From Sesamum alatum (Eukaryota; Streptophyta; Magnoliopsida; Lamiales; Pedaliaceae), in contig JACGWO010000006.1 in NCBI GenBank assembly GCA_034509735.1, forward strand, positions 697,001 to 761,000: a stretch of DNA of 64,000 nucleotides. Direction: 5' to 3'. The number at the start of each line of letters is the position of its first letter. The first letter of the stretch is position 1. Shown here piece by piece: positions 11,665 through 23,620 of the stretch. Under the pieces are notes generated by a model. The model was not told the DNA's origin and did no database searches. It saw only the letters and a program-made list of their open reading frames with translations. Position numbers and translations under genes: made by a program.

Positions 11665-14354
11665 TTAACGGAAGTAATCAGAATTGTTCAATGTGATGAA
11701 ATGAGCCTCTTCTAAGCCTTTCGACTGATCTCCATCGTACCAAGTTACTGATCCTGCAAGAATTCACCAATGCATATTGTATCAGTGTAGGCACAACAAG
11801 ATGAGCGAGCGTCGTGCTCCTTCCCAGCCACAAACGCTATCAACTTAGCCGAACTTGTTTCAGACTCATCGACAACCACCTATGTGGTTTCTAAATGCAC
11901 TCAGATCAAACTGAATGCTTCATACTTCATAGTACTTCTAAATGGAAGGATTTAGATTAGAGTAAAGGATTTCAAATGACTCTGAATTAAAAGAATTTAA
12001 AATCTATCAATATTATAAAAAACATATTTCAAAACGACAGTTGAAAGATCTTAAATCCTTTGGATTTGTTATTAGGATTTGAAATCCGTCACTTCAAATA
12101 CATCAACCCTATGAAGCCTCAAAGAATTTCACCTTTAGCCATACCTGTTGAAGTTGCTGGCTCCTCTTCCCGTGTCGTGTGAAGTATAACAGTTCCTGAG
12201 AGAACGGTGATGAATCCACATATTTCAGAGGTTATGCTGCTTGCGTTCTGACCTGACCAGTCCTGAAGACGAACGTGCAACCATAGTTAGTGAAACGCGC
12301 ACATTGAGCTAAAATCTCTGGTGCATCTTGATAATGACAAAGTGTTGTTACAGAGAATGGATGGTACCTTGAACATTATAGCGCTTGCAATAATAGTCAG
12401 AGTTGTGAACATAACATAATATATAGGAGAAACAATTGCGGCATTGAAAGTGTCAAGTGCCTGAACAAAATATGTGACAGCGCGACAAGGTTGAGAAAGA
12501 GAAATACAAAAATTCGACAAAAACAATGTACAGTTAGTAAGAAATTCAGAAGGAAAAAAGGGTCGGCAAATATATCAATGACCACAGTATCTCAAAATGA
12601 ACGCAGTTAGCCTTGAATTGGAAAAAGGAGTAGACGTATAGCAAGTAGATTATGACTACCTTGTTCAAATAATTCAACTGTGTGATTACACAGACTACGG
12701 CAACCGAAAGAAAAAACCAAGTCTGTGGATATCCAAATTGATTGATTCCCTCCAAACTCAGCTTAATGGCAATTCCAATCGCCTTTATGCTCACGACCTA
12801 CGTGAAAATATTGAATACATAGTGATCTTAGGAACAGAAGCTTCTCCATCAAGCAGTACAGAACTGCAAGTTACTTCAAAATTCAATAGATTTGCGGTGT
12901 ATATTGATAGGATTGATGAAAAGCAATTACCGTAAGTGCACCCATCAAGGAACAAATCCCTAAGTAAACCAGTACATTTGTCTGCCCATAGAGAGGCTCA
13001 AAATGCAGCATCAGCACTAGCACGATGGATAATGTAGCTGCCACGTAAATGAGAAATGCTGTATACAGAAGCAATAAACAATCGTAAGTGTGATTAAGAA
13101 CACGGAACAGTACAGATGCAGTTACAGAGAAAGAGTATAAGCAGAAGAACAACGGGCACAACCTGGTTGAGTAGCCAGAATCCAGACTTCTTGTACAGAG
13201 CTTGGAGTATGTTCTTGTGGCGCATGAATGACTATCACTACGGATCCAACTATGCAAGAAACACATCCCAGAACGCCCATCCGTCTCAACCGTTCCTTCA
13301 ACATAAAGTGTGCCAGAACAGCACTTTTCAGATTCATGAAAAAGGTTAGTGCAGTAAATATCATCAAGAAATCCCAATCTAATGCTCAGTTTTCCTCATG
13401 GAAGAGCAGTCAAAAAGTTCCGAAATCATACCTAACAATAATACTCAACGCACCAAGAGGGGTCACAAGAACAGCTGGAGCATATATATAAGCCACAAAA
13501 TTCGAAACTTCTCCTACAATCACTGCTCAGAATGACAATTAGGAATTATAAGACTCACTCATAACCAGACAGGAGCAAAGGGGAAAGCTTACGAATCCAC
13601 AACTTACTCGTAATCATGCCTGCCCACCAAAGAGGTTCTAGCAAGTAAGTGTAGCCTCCAACACCTGCAACACTAATAGCTCTATCAGTGAGCAATCAAA
13701 AGCAAATATGCTAAACAGAATGCAGCAAGCGAGCAATCGAAAAGTATATATCTTCAACAGATATATGGTTTTGACGACAAAAATTAGGCAAACAACAGAT
13801 TTTCGCGAATTTTCACTCAAGTTTACGAAGCAGACGGCCATGGACTATAGAAACAAAATTTGACAATTTCTAGTTCTGCTTTATTGGGGGAATACTCGCA
13901 ATTTTTTCTTCGGTCCTCCTCACAACATGATGATGATTCCATCAAAATCTCATTGCCAAACATCCCCCACTCCAAATTCAGATTATTCAGAATCAACTAC
14001 TGCCACACCAATGAATCCATAATATACCACAGAAGAGCTGAATTCAGTTCACAACGCATTAATTAAGAGCATAATAATAATCAAGAATGCAATCCAAAAT
14101 CCACTAATCACCAATCTTACTGCAGCCCTAACCGTGTTACCATGGAAATCACATATTTAGACAGATTAACTGAATCACAGATCTCTTTACTTGAGAAAAT
14201 TAGAAAAAAAAAATTATTTAAAAAATTATTCATACCTGCGCGTGTACCATCTGCAGCAGCACGCTGAAGACCTTTCTTCTTCAAAATAAAGCTCGTCCCA
14301 ATAAACAAACTAGACAACATTGCTAATATTAACCCTCTCGTATTATCCGAAACC

Positions 14355-14359
<5 letters not shown>
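11665..14359 (-). CDS. Probable magnesium transporter, NIPA family (DUF803)
   Basis: Nine coding exons on the minus strand: 14236-14359, 13608-13664, 13432-13522, 13163-13323, 12931-13058, 12660-12797, 12368-12460, 12145-12262, 11665-11753. All introns are GT-AG and phases match throughout, giving 999 nt and 332 residues. NIPA proteins are multi-spanning membrane proteins of the drug/metabolite transporter fold, proposed to carry Mg2+. Diagnostic stretches are the N-terminal helix after MAVSDNTRG, FILKKKGLQRAAADGTRAG, GVGGYTYLLEPLWWAGMI, VGEVSNFVAYIYAPAVLVTP, LGALSIIVSAVLAHFMLKE, GVLGCVSCIVGSVVIVIHAP, the central block LMLHFEPLYGQTNVLVYLG, and ALDTFNAAIVSPIYYVMFTT. The C-terminal tail is short and polar. 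The ATG at 14359 directly follows a GA repeat in the leader. Mg2+ transport is inferred from family only. Confidence 0.93.

Positions 14360-14411
<52 letters not shown>
14360..14411. repeat. Compound (CT)n-(TA)n microsatellite in the NIPA 5' leader
   Basis: A CT tract (14360 to about 14391) followed by a TA tract (to about 14411) starts immediately beside the NIPA start codon, so the mRNA reads UA repeat, GA repeat, AUG. It resembles the repeat at the dirigent start 7 kb away. Length polymorphism here would change leader length and structure. Confidence 0.9.
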
Positions 14412-14412
<1 letters not shown>

Positions 14413-14937
14413 CCTGTGAGGATTCTGTATCTATACACTTGATCCAACACCACCACAATGAAACAAAAAGAAAAAGGAAAAATAACAATAGAAACCCAGA
14501 ACAACGCCTTCCCGAACTTGAATCTCTGTGCAATAGCAAGAACCGAAGATCCCGACAAAGAGAATTCCCGCCAATCGCAAGGCGGAAATCGTTTTCAAGC
14601 TGTTTCAACCCACAAATAATTGAGAGAGAAAAAAACAAAGGCGTGGGCCGAGAGACAGTTGGAAGCCGGCGTCGTGTCGGAGAGTTCCGTTCCGGCGGTT
14701 TAACTGTTGAGTGGTGGGGTAGAAATTCTCATACGCGCATATGATTGTGTCGGAGAGTTGACGTGGTATTGAATTCGCTGCAATCAGCAGAACAGAAGAT
14801 GGACATCAATTAGACCGTCAACGACTCAACTAATCTACCACTGCTTTCTTCCCAGCTGTATTTTGCAATTCCTTTTTGTTATTTTCGCTACGCGCTCAAA
14901 TAATTATGTTTTTCAAAAAATTTATTCAAATCAATTT

Positions 14938-15183
14938 TAGTTGAATCCAACTATACTAGGATACAGAATGTGTAATATACTTATCATATAATTAAATAGT
15001 TTAGTTGAATCAAACTATTAGGGTACAGTAGGTGTAATATATTTGTCATGTGATTAAATAGTCTAGTTGAATCGAACTACTAGGATGCACTAGGTGTAAT
15101 ATATTTGTCATATAAATAAATAATTTTATTAAATTAAACATCAATAATAGTATGAATACAATACATTTGTCATATAATCAAAG
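14938..15183. repeat. Minisatellite of about 62 bp, about four degenerate copies
   Basis: Copies start at 14938, 15002, 15064 and about 15123. Each reads TAGTTGAATC, then CTA-TAGG, TGTAATATA, and TGTCATAT followed by TAAATA. Copies 1-3 are close and the fourth is strongly diverged. The phrase 'TGTAATA...CTTGTCATATGATT' recalls the dispersed element at 27831-28008. Confidence 0.75.
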
Positions 15184-15296
15184 TTGAAAACTGAATCAAA
15201 CTACTCCATACTCCACTGAAGTCGACCAATAAAAATTTGTCTGAATTCAATTTATTAAGCTTAACAAATAAAATTTTAAACCATACCAACGTGTGA

Positions 15297-15470
15297 GATG
15301 TTATTATACTTTAATAATAGTTGTTGATCAGATGGATATAATTATATGATATTGATGATTAGTATATGATTATTATAGTAATCAGTTGTTAGATTTAGAT
15401 ATTTGGTATTGATAATTGTAATCGGTTTACTCAAAAAATAATAGTTCATCGCTTTTACTTAAAAAAAAAT
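15297..15470 (+). repeat. Dispersed repeat, copy 1 (second copy near 37036-37212)
   Basis: Shares a run of recognisable segments in the same order with 37036-37212: TTTAATAATAG, GTTGAT-AGAT, TTGATGATTAGTATATGATT, GATAATTGTA, and AATTCATC-followed-by CTTAAAAAA. No protein and no clear termini were seen. Probably a fragment of a non-autonomous transposon. Confidence 0.6.
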
Positions 15471-16676
15471 CTTAATTTATACGCAATTTCCAAATTTGAA
15501 GAAAGATGTGTTCAGTTCAACTCGAATCAATTACAACACTACATATAATTTATTCATGCCTCATCAAACTTGATTTGATATAAAAATTGTCAGCATATTA
15601 CAATAGGATAAAGTAATTACCAGAATTAAAAAAAAAAAAAATCTAAGATATTAGATCCTATTTTTGTGAGGGATTTTAAGTGCTCCTACAATTTGACAAA
15701 AAGAGGATTTGGATGTGTCTGAAGAAATTGAAAAGGGTTGGTACGACATAGACCTAAATAGATAAAATATCGTGAATAAAAGACAAAAGTGTTTAACTAA
15801 GATAAGATTTATATTTTTCTTAATTCAAATAATTACTAATGTAATTCCAGCCCTAAGGCAAATTTAGAATTTCCCCCCGTCAATCACGCAAATCTCACCG
15901 ATGATTCTTTACCTGAATCTGAATGGTAAAATTGAGGTCACACAATCAAGAAGTATTGAGTTATGTTATACTGTTGACTAAATATTGTAATAGCAATTGA
16001 TTGCTGTAGAAACATTGTTGTATTTTCAAATTAATAGTTCATCGTTCATTATTAAATATATCATGCAAATCTCTTTTGTAAAGGGGATCAAACTACAGAA
16101 ATCCGTATAAATTTCACTTGGTCTAAGTAGATTGTATAAAGTAATTCGATAATTAATACGTATCTTTTTTTAAATGAAGAATATATGTGCTAATTATATT
16201 CACCCAGTGCACAAAGTATTTGATGTAATATGAATTCAACCACTTTCAAATACACAAAATAGATTATATATATTCAGGACTTCTCAAATCAGAGGGACAC
16301 ATTAAGTATTATAATTTTTTGCGTTTTTGGGGATATTATTATTTAAACTTGTTATCCCTCTCGAACTCAAATTAAAGGGTGTTTTTTTTTTTTTTCTCCT
16401 TTCTTTTGACAATTTTGCTCAAATTAGTTATCGCGAAAATTATTTTAAATTCAATTAGAAGATTATTAGGCTTAGCACATGAGCATAAAATCCACATAAT
16501 TACTCAATTAGTTGAAACAGTGAGGGCCTCGTAAGCAGCTTGGTTTTAGCTAGCGACTTCCCCGATAATCAGTGTTAGGAGGACGCGTGGCTCACGTGTT
16601 GATATCGTTGCCCAGATAGGGGAACCCAATAAAATAAATCATTCATATATATATGGATCTAGAATTCCAACCAAAA

Positions 16677-16677
<1 letters not shown>

Positions 16678-16740
<63 letters not shown>
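16678..16740. repeat. ATT trinucleotide microsatellite
   Basis: About 20 ATT units with one interruption (TATTTATT in the middle), in AT-rich intergenic DNA upstream of nothing recognisable. Confidence 0.95.
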
Positions 16741-17703
16741 AAAACTAGAATAGCATGAGGGGAAAATTTAGGTTGGAAATAGTTGGGTCAAATTTAAAAT
16801 CATATGATTAATATTATATATATTACTTCACAACAACATTAATATGTGAATAAGTATAAACCTTTTTCAATTACCTTTTTGTCCTTGTATTCTCTTTAAA
16901 AACTCTATTTCCTCAAGCATATATATTACATTTTTATTTTTCATAAAGTTAAGATTTTGAGATGGATATATATATATTTATATATTAATAATAGAGAAAC
17001 TCGACATTCAGAAAATATGTTGTGTTGTTAGAACCGTCAATAAATACTTATAAATAATCAATTCATGTGATGGATTTTGTAATTCAATATCATCAATACG
17101 TACTACTTACAGATTTTGATCAATTAGAGCTTAACTGTATATATTTAAATCAATTAAATATTATAATAATGTACTCATCATCAGGCAATCAATTAAAATT
17201 ATTAGGCGTTTTTACTATTAGATTTTTTGTTGCAATTTCTATTGCATCTCATATTCTAATTTATATATACACATCATGTGTATAATATGTATATATGAAA
17301 TAGTATAAATAATGAATAAATATGATATTTATAGAAATTCCAATCCAATTTTCACTACCAGTTTAGCTAATACTTCGCGAAAACTCCAGCCGACCCTATA
17401 CAACTCTTATAAATGCATGGGCGCAAGAACATCTTCATTTAAGAAGAATATTTGCTAGCACAATGATACTGATCATGAGGCCATAAACATGAATTGCTGA
17501 AGAACATTGATCATCATGCTTGGCATACTGGGTAATTAACCGAATTAATTCCATCTTATTCGAAATTAATGGAACTTCATGATGATATTCAACGTAAACA
17601 TGGCTATGAAATAGCCCAAACATTATCCATCAAAGCATAGAAAATCAAAAACATCAACCAGATCACCATCAGATCTTGATACAAAGATCATCACGAGATA
17701 GAT

Positions 17704-18219
17704 CTAGAGCTGGCCACAGTCGGCGATCATCACCGGCTTCGATGTCTTCCCTCCGCCAGATCCAACCTTCTCGATCGCCTTCACCACGTCGTAACCGTCA
17801 ACCACCTGCCCAAACACCACGTGCTTACCATCCAGCCACTCCGTCTTAGCAGTGCAGATGAAGAACTGCGACCCGTTCGTCCCCGGTCCTGCATTCGCCA
17901 TCGACAACACCCCCGGTCCACTGTGCTTCTTCACGAAGTTCTCGTCCTCGAATTTCGATCCGTAGATCGACTCCCCACCGGTGCCGTTCCCGGCGGTGAA
18001 ATCTCCCCCTTGACACATGAAATTGGGGATCACGCGGTGGAAAGTCGAGCCTTTGAAGTGGAGCGGCTTGCCAGATTTCCCCATGCCTTTCTCACCGGTG
18101 CAGAGTGCGCGGAAGTTCTCGGCGGTCTTCGGAACGACGTCGGCGTAGAGCTCCATCACGATGCGGCCAGCTGGTTGCCCGTCGATCGTCATGTCGAAGA
18201 AAACCTTAGGGTTTGCCAT
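17704..18219 (-). CDS. Cytosolic cyclophilin, peptidyl-prolyl cis-trans isomerase (ROC1/CYP18-type)
   Basis: Encodes 171 residues in one exon and lacks any targeting peptide, so it is a single-domain cytosolic cyclophilin that isomerises Xaa-Pro bonds and is the type that binds cyclosporin A. Catalytic and ligand residues are intact: R62 and F67 in HRVIPNF, Q70 and [13 protein letters not shown]128 and H133 in [11 protein letters not shown]. The plant-specific seven-residue insertion (KSGKPLH, 48-54) is present, as are the loop Cys pair C40 and C168. Length equals the usual 171-173. Codon use is markedly GC-richer than the flanks, typical of highly expressed genes. Four TGGGCY-type motifs lie 250-350 bp upstream. 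Confidence 0.97.
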   Translation of the reverse strand: MANPKVFFDMTIDGQPAGRIVMELYADVVPKTAENFRALCTGEKGMGKSGKPLHFKGSTFHRVIPNFMCQGGDFTAGNGTGGESIYGSKFEDENFVKKHSGPGVLSMANAGPGTNGSQFFICTAKTEWLDGKHVVFGQVVDGYDVVKAIEKVGSGGGKTSKPVMIADCGQL

Positions 18220-18469
18220 TTCTTCCGATTTCGTTATAGCTCACTAATATTTTCTCACTCGCACAGTGCATTTGCATTTGCATGTCCACAGGGAGAGTTT
18301 TTATAGAGGGCAGAAGCAGTGGATTATCCAGGGTGGGAGCAATCTTGACCGTTAGATGTGTCATGCTTATTTTTAGGCGGATTTACGGTTGGTCTTATTT
18401 TTCTGGATCGAATCCCCTGTTTCGGGCGTACAACACCCGCGGACTCAAAGATTCATTTCATGTGAGTAT

Positions 18470-18568
18470 TGGGCCATTGTGAAGCCCGTATAAAGGACTC
18501 CATAATGGGCCATACACTAAAAGCAGTTCATTTATAATTTGTCGGTTCTGGCCCATTTCAAAAGCCCA
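18470..18568. promoter_or_regulatory. Site II-like (TGGGCY) cluster upstream of the cyclophilin gene
   Basis: TGGGCC at 18470-18475 and 18506-18511, its complement GGCCCA at 18550-18555, and AGCCCA at 18563-18568. TGGGCY elements are known in plant promoters of growth-related genes and are bound by TCP factors. The location fits the cyclophilin promoter; function here is inferred. Confidence 0.45.
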
Positions 18569-18604
18569 TCAGCCAGTACCCCTATTAAGCATGTGTTATT
18601 ACGA

Positions 18605-18882
18605 GGGATAATTATATTTACACCCAATGATTTATGGCCTGTTTATAAAAATTACTAATAATTTTTATATATTTATAAAAATTGTTTTTGATTTTTAAAA
18701 AATAGGAAAGTTTTCTAATGATGTTGACATTTTTTGAAGGTGTATATGTAATTTTTCAAAAAGTATGAGTGATTTGTGTAAATAATTATGACGTTCTCTA
18801 GTAGATGTATGTGTAATTGCCCAAAAGAATGGGTAATTTGTGTAAACAAACCATGAGTGAAGGTGTGTAAATGTAATAATCC
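18605..18882. mobile_element. Short TIR element (family E), copy 1
   Basis: Begins GGGATAATTATATTTACACC and ends in its approximate inverse (GTGTGTAAATGTAATAATCC). The interior is palindromic in arrangement. Flanks TTATTACGA and TTATTATTC match at six or seven of nine bases, a degraded target duplication. Relatives at 48085-48297 and about 54590-54800. No coding capacity. Confidence 0.6.
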
Positions 18883-20694
18883 TTATTATTCTTAGTAGCA
18901 CGAGGCACATTAGGTGTGTATATAAAACAATTATACAATTATAGATAATTATATATATATATATATTTATTTTCATTATATGTATTTATTTAATAGATAT
19001 TTCATATAATTGAATAAAAGCATATCTAATTTTTGAAATATAATAGAAAGAAAAAACAAAAGAGAATAAGATAATACTTTCCGATAAAAATGAATAATTT
19101 TAAGAGAAAAAATATCAAGAAATTTGGAAATGAGTGGGAGGAGAAAAAGTAAAAATTTAAAGTATTAACTGAAAAAGAGTCTTTTGTAATTGGAGATAGT
19201 GGGAAAGGGGAAGTTAAAGAGCGATATGTTTTTTTTAATTTATACTGTTATATAAAAAAAATTATTTTTTACTTACAAATAATGATTAATGATATCGTTG
19301 CATTACTTTTTTGTAATGTAAAAAACAACTTTCAATTTATATGATAACTATTTTATTTTAACTTTTTAAATTTTATATTAAATAATAAATTAATTTTTTC
19401 TTTTTTTTAAAGTGATGTATTAGTTTATATATTTTACTCTTATTTATAATATATTTTAAATCTTAAAAAATTATTTAGTATATATATACAAAAACGGTGT
19501 GCCACGATAGTTAATAAATGAAAAAAGAAGCTAAAGATGATTATACCAAATGCACCGTATATTCCCATCTCCAATTATCAAAAGAGTGTAGGTTTCAATG
19601 AAAAAATTGTAATATTTTATTACACCACTGTATTTTAATCATGGTTTAAAATTTTCATGTGTTTTCATCGAAACTATGAAAACGTTTCCCTTTTCGATGT
19701 TATGGAAATAAAAATACATGGTAGTTTTGAAATTATTTAGTTTCCTTCGAAACACTTCATTTTTCTATATTTTCCTTCGAAATCTTTGAGTTTCCTGAGA
19801 AACTTTTTATTTTTCCTAATTTTTCAGCGAAACATTTATTTCATACTTATAGCTACAAATATATAAATTCTTGTGTTATACATAAGTATTTTATTTAATG
19901 ATAACAAATTTAATATTAAGCTAAATTAGTAATGTTATATGTATAAGTATCAACGTAACCTAGATATTTTATAACACATAGTCAGACATAAATATTATAT
20001 TATTATTTAGTTTCAATAACAACTACATCAATTAATAAATCCTAATACATAACTATACTACATAAAAATAATGTTAATTGGCTAAAAGATACAAAATTAA
20101 ACTACATATAGTTGAATTAAAAAAAGAAGGTAATATTTTAAATTTTTCTATGACTATTATGTATGTTTCTTTAATTTTACGATTTTTTTATAGCGTTTTC
20201 GAAACGTTTTCGAAAAATTTCTAATATTTATAAACTCGAAACATTTGTTGGAAACGAAACTTTAATCCATGATTTTAAGTACCATATTATTCTCTGTTTT
20301 AGCCTGTTGATTTCACTAATTTTCTCATCAACCCTTTTTGCCGCTTTTACTATCTGAAGTAGCGCTGAAAAATTAATCAAATTACTTCAATATTCAATTT
20401 AATTAATCGATAAAAACTTATTTTGAACTTGTTTATTGATTTAGAAAAAAAAAGAACATAGATTTAAATTTTTGTTTGATAAATTTTCAAAATTGGCACG
20501 AACTCAATTCAATTACTAAGAAAAATAATAAAATATATTTACAAAATCAAAATACTTGAACTCGACTTACATGCGATCCCACTAAATTTTGAGCTCAGTT
20601 CAACTATTAAGCGAACCAACCTCAAACACAATTCATCAATCTCGAAATAATTCAACAGCAGTTACAGGCATCCATTTTCACTAGTCATCCAGAG
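18883..20694. other. AT-rich intergenic DNA upstream of the cyclophilin gene
   Basis: Very AT-rich. At 19378-19530 a repeat resembles 42120-42270 (shared GTGATGTATTAGTTTATATA and a following GTGCCAC). At 19600-20280 a stretch repeats GAAAC/TTTC phrases (CGAAAC, TTTCGAAA) and looks like a decayed TIR element. No gene was recognised. Confidence 0.45.
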
Positions 20695-22002
20695 CTACCT
20701 CAGGACAACAGCAGCATTTCTGAGAGCCAAATACCTCTGGACATAGTCATTAGGAAGAGATCTTATGACCTTGAATACTTCTGTGTTGGCGTAACGGAGC
20801 TTGGTTCTTGGATCGAAGTAAGGTGCCTGCATCAAGATACGAGGATTTGTACTTGAGTTCAATATAGAGTTTGAAAAGAGAAATAAAATAAAAAAATACA
20901 TTTAGGCACTTTTCTTCATGTTGCCTGATAAATGCCAAGATTACCAGCGATCGTGTGAAATCATATTCAACACATATTGAAAACGTTTTATGATAAAACA
21001 AAGATTACATGTAAGGGACATAACCTCGGATGCAATCGTATCAATTCATCCAGTTCCTGATAACTGACAAGAATATTTTCTATGGTATTTTGTTCATGTT
21101 GCTGAACTTCATATAGAGATCTTGTGAGCTCAATGTCCCATCAACATGCAGGGTTTAAGCATGTCAAAGTGAAATTCTATAAAAAAATTAAAGCATAATC
21201 CTTCCACCTGGTCAGGTATGTTGTATGTTCAACATAGGGAGTTGTTAACAGAATGCAAATTATGAAAGAAATAAGTACCTCATATCCAGTTACATCACAG
21301 ATTCTTTTGCACGGACGCATAGATGGTGGCGACTCAATGTTAACATCTGCAAGTAACAGGAAAAGTACAGAATTCAGCACCAATAGCGACTGCAATGCAG
21401 GAATACCAGAAGTTAAAATGATCCCTAAAACGATACGAATCTTGAGCATGACATACATCACAACAGGACCTGTGGAGCATTCAACAAAATCCTTCTCTAA
21501 TTTTTACAATTTAATGCAAATGCTAAACCCTGGTGCATATAAGCAGTAACGGATTCCTAGTCTAACATAGCATTTCCGCATGCATGACAATTGAGTATAA
21601 TACTTTCTTCAGAAACTCCACAGAACACAAAGGACGCAAGAATTTTCATATCCCCACGCCCTCCGACCCTGACTCAGAAAAGAGAAAGCATTTGACTATA
21701 AACTAAGAATTCGTGTTAATCTACACTCTAAAGAAACTCCTTTTAAGATTTATGTGACCACTAATTAGATACTACATCCATTAGTTAGCAAAGATGATTC
21801 GAACACGCAGGCAAGAAGGCACAAACTCACAATTTGGCACATCAGGTGGATAATTTTGGTAGTTCTCGGCTTGAATAATCTGCTTGAGATGCTTCCACCT
21901 GACTCTGGCCTGTCCCTTCGGATACTTTTCATACATCTGAATCTTCTTAAACTTCATGTGAGTAGGCAATACCAATTCTGCTTCTACCACTTCGGGCTCC
22001 AT
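20695..22002 (-). CDS. INO80 complex subunit C / Ies6-like protein with YL1 C-terminal domain
   Basis: Three coding exons: 21831-22002, 21279-21346 and 20695-20826, all GT-AG, joining in phase to 123 residues. Ies6/INO80C is a small core subunit of the INO80 chromatin remodeller, acting with Arp5 in nucleosome sliding and H2A.Z handling in the nucleus. The N-terminus reads [20 protein letters not shown] and [20 protein letters not shown]. Exon 2 gives [20 protein letters not shown]. Exon 3 gives the YL1-C block [19 protein letters not shown] and ends RNAAVVLR. Length agrees with the plant family (about 120-130). A splice acceptor (TTGTAG) lies directly before the ATG, so there is an upstream untranslated exon. 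Confidence 0.93.
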
Positions 22003-22666
22003 CTACAAGCAGATAGCTCTGAACCAAGAATACACCTAGCATGACCAAATACTTAAAAGTTTGAGTGAAAAGCATTTTACTGCACAATAAAACATAAAAA
22101 TGACTACTTGACATTTGTGTTTTCCATAATCCCAAAAGCTACACAAGTTCTCATTTTATTGTTAAATTGGTAAACCATATACTGCATTATTCATCCATTT
22201 TAAATCCTTTATACTTGTGGGCACTCTTTCAATTGCACCAAAAACTGTAGGAAATTCGTCTAAAAAACACATAAAAAAATCCATATAAAAATTGCCCAAA
22301 CTTAAGTTAAAAAAATAATAATCTACTTAAACGAGATCAAATCAGTCCAAAAGGAAAGCTGCTCAAAGCTCCGCCACAAAATAACTTCACAAAATTGGCT
22401 CAAGTTATTCTTGAAATGACTCCAAAAAAATTAAAGTTTGTACAAGTCAATAACGAGAAATCGATCAAAAATATTAAAGAGAGAGAGAGAAGAAGAAGAA
22501 AAAGAGGAAAGTGCGACAATATTTATTCACACATTCGGGAGGCACATATATCCAAGCGTAATTTCAGCAGCCCTAGCTAAAAAATCCTGATTTAGATAAC
22601 AAATAAATTCCAAACCCTACAACAATTTAATCGCATGACGAGAAAACAGAATCGAACCAAATCTAC

Positions 22667-22830
22667 AGGGTGGCGGCAGCTGAGCGCGTGGTGGTAGCTC
22701 GGAGCAGCCTCGATGCGCCAGAGAACAAGTGAGAAACAGGGCGAAGAGGAAAAACGCGCGCGGAGAGAAGAACTAGCGGCGGTGCCTCGAACCTCCGGGA
22801 GATGGCACGGCGGAGCTCACTGAAATTTAG
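22667..22830 (-). other. Probable 5'-untranslated exon of the INO80-C-like gene
   Basis: The acceptor just before the ATG at 22002 requires an upstream exon. The GC-richer segment here ends at a possible donor (CCACCCT then GTAGAT, after 22667). The transcription start is not defined. The small reverse ORF across it has no family resemblance and is taken as non-coding. Confidence 0.4.
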
Positions 22831-22904
22831 GGGCTGTTTGGTTTTGATGTTTGCTTGTCTTATTAGAAATTCAGATTGCTGTTGGACTTGGGTCCACCAC
22901 AATA

Positions 22905-23112
22905 TGGGCCCCGTTAAACTGACAGAAAACGAGATCATGGATGGCTGGGCTTAGTGTATTGGACAAGAGAATGGGCCTCATAATTCAGTTGGACCCAATA
23001 ATGGGCCTGCGGATGAACAGCTTAACCTATTGGACCCACAAATGGGCCTCATAATGCTATTGGGCCCAAACTTGAGTGTGTTGGCTTAGGCTATTGGACC
23101 AGTGAATGGGCC
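22905..23112. promoter_or_regulatory. Bidirectional promoter region with seven site II (TGGGCY) motifs
   Basis: TGGGCC or TGGGCT occurs at 22905, 22946, 22972, 23002, 23043, 23061 and 23107, all on the plus strand, within a degenerate repeat (TATTGGACCC, AATGGGCCTCATAAT). It lies between the INO80-C-like gene (left, minus) and the ATP synthase subunit e-like gene (right, plus). Site II motifs are known to concentrate in plant promoters of ribosomal and mitochondrial respiratory-chain genes, which suits the right-hand gene. Shared control is inferred. Confidence 0.6.
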
Positions 23113-23620
23113 TGATGATCAGCTGTAATTAGTCCATTGGACCCGGAATGAAGTAAGTAGATACACATATACTATATACTATTACAAAATTACAGCTGCA
23201 ATTTTTAAGGCGTGTTTGTATAATATATTTTAAAGTATATTTTTATTCATCTTAATTATAATTATAATATCAAAAAATACGTTTTATATAATTTTTATAT
23301 AAGGTAAAAAGTGTTTGGATTTTGACTTAAATGGGTGCTAATATCATTTACCCTTTTGACCAGACACATGTCAAGTTTTATTTTCTGATTAAGAAAGAAA
23401 GTTACTGCAGACGTGGCATCGCCAATTTGCTCTTGTCATAGGCCGTGACACACTGAATCGCAGCCCAGCTTGACGTACGCACACGCACGAACCACACGTG
23501 TGCGATAACAGCACTAGGGCTTAAGAGGGAGATAGATCTCTGTTCATCGTCTTTTAGACTTTCAGCTCAAACGAAGAAGAAAATTTTGGTCAGTTTCTCT
23601 TCTGTCAAAAAGCTCTAACA

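Larger units (their letters stand above)
14412..17703. other. Intergenic DNA between NIPA and cyclophilin genes
   Basis: About 3.3 kb. The left end (to about 14850) is moderately GC and probably holds the NIPA leader and promoter. The rest is AT-rich: a roughly 62-bp tandem repeat (14938-15183), a dispersed repeat (15297-15470) also found near 37 kb, and an ATT microsatellite (16678-16740). No gene or RNA gene was recognised. Confidence 0.5.

Noticed and set aside
17821..18306. 161-codon plus-strand ORF over the cyclophilin
   Set aside because: Shadow of the GC-rich cyclophilin gene on the opposite strand.
22663..22938. 91-codon minus-strand ORF upstream of the INO80-C-like gene
   Set aside because: Overlaps the likely untranslated exon and promoter; no family resemblance and no in-phase link to the coding exons.
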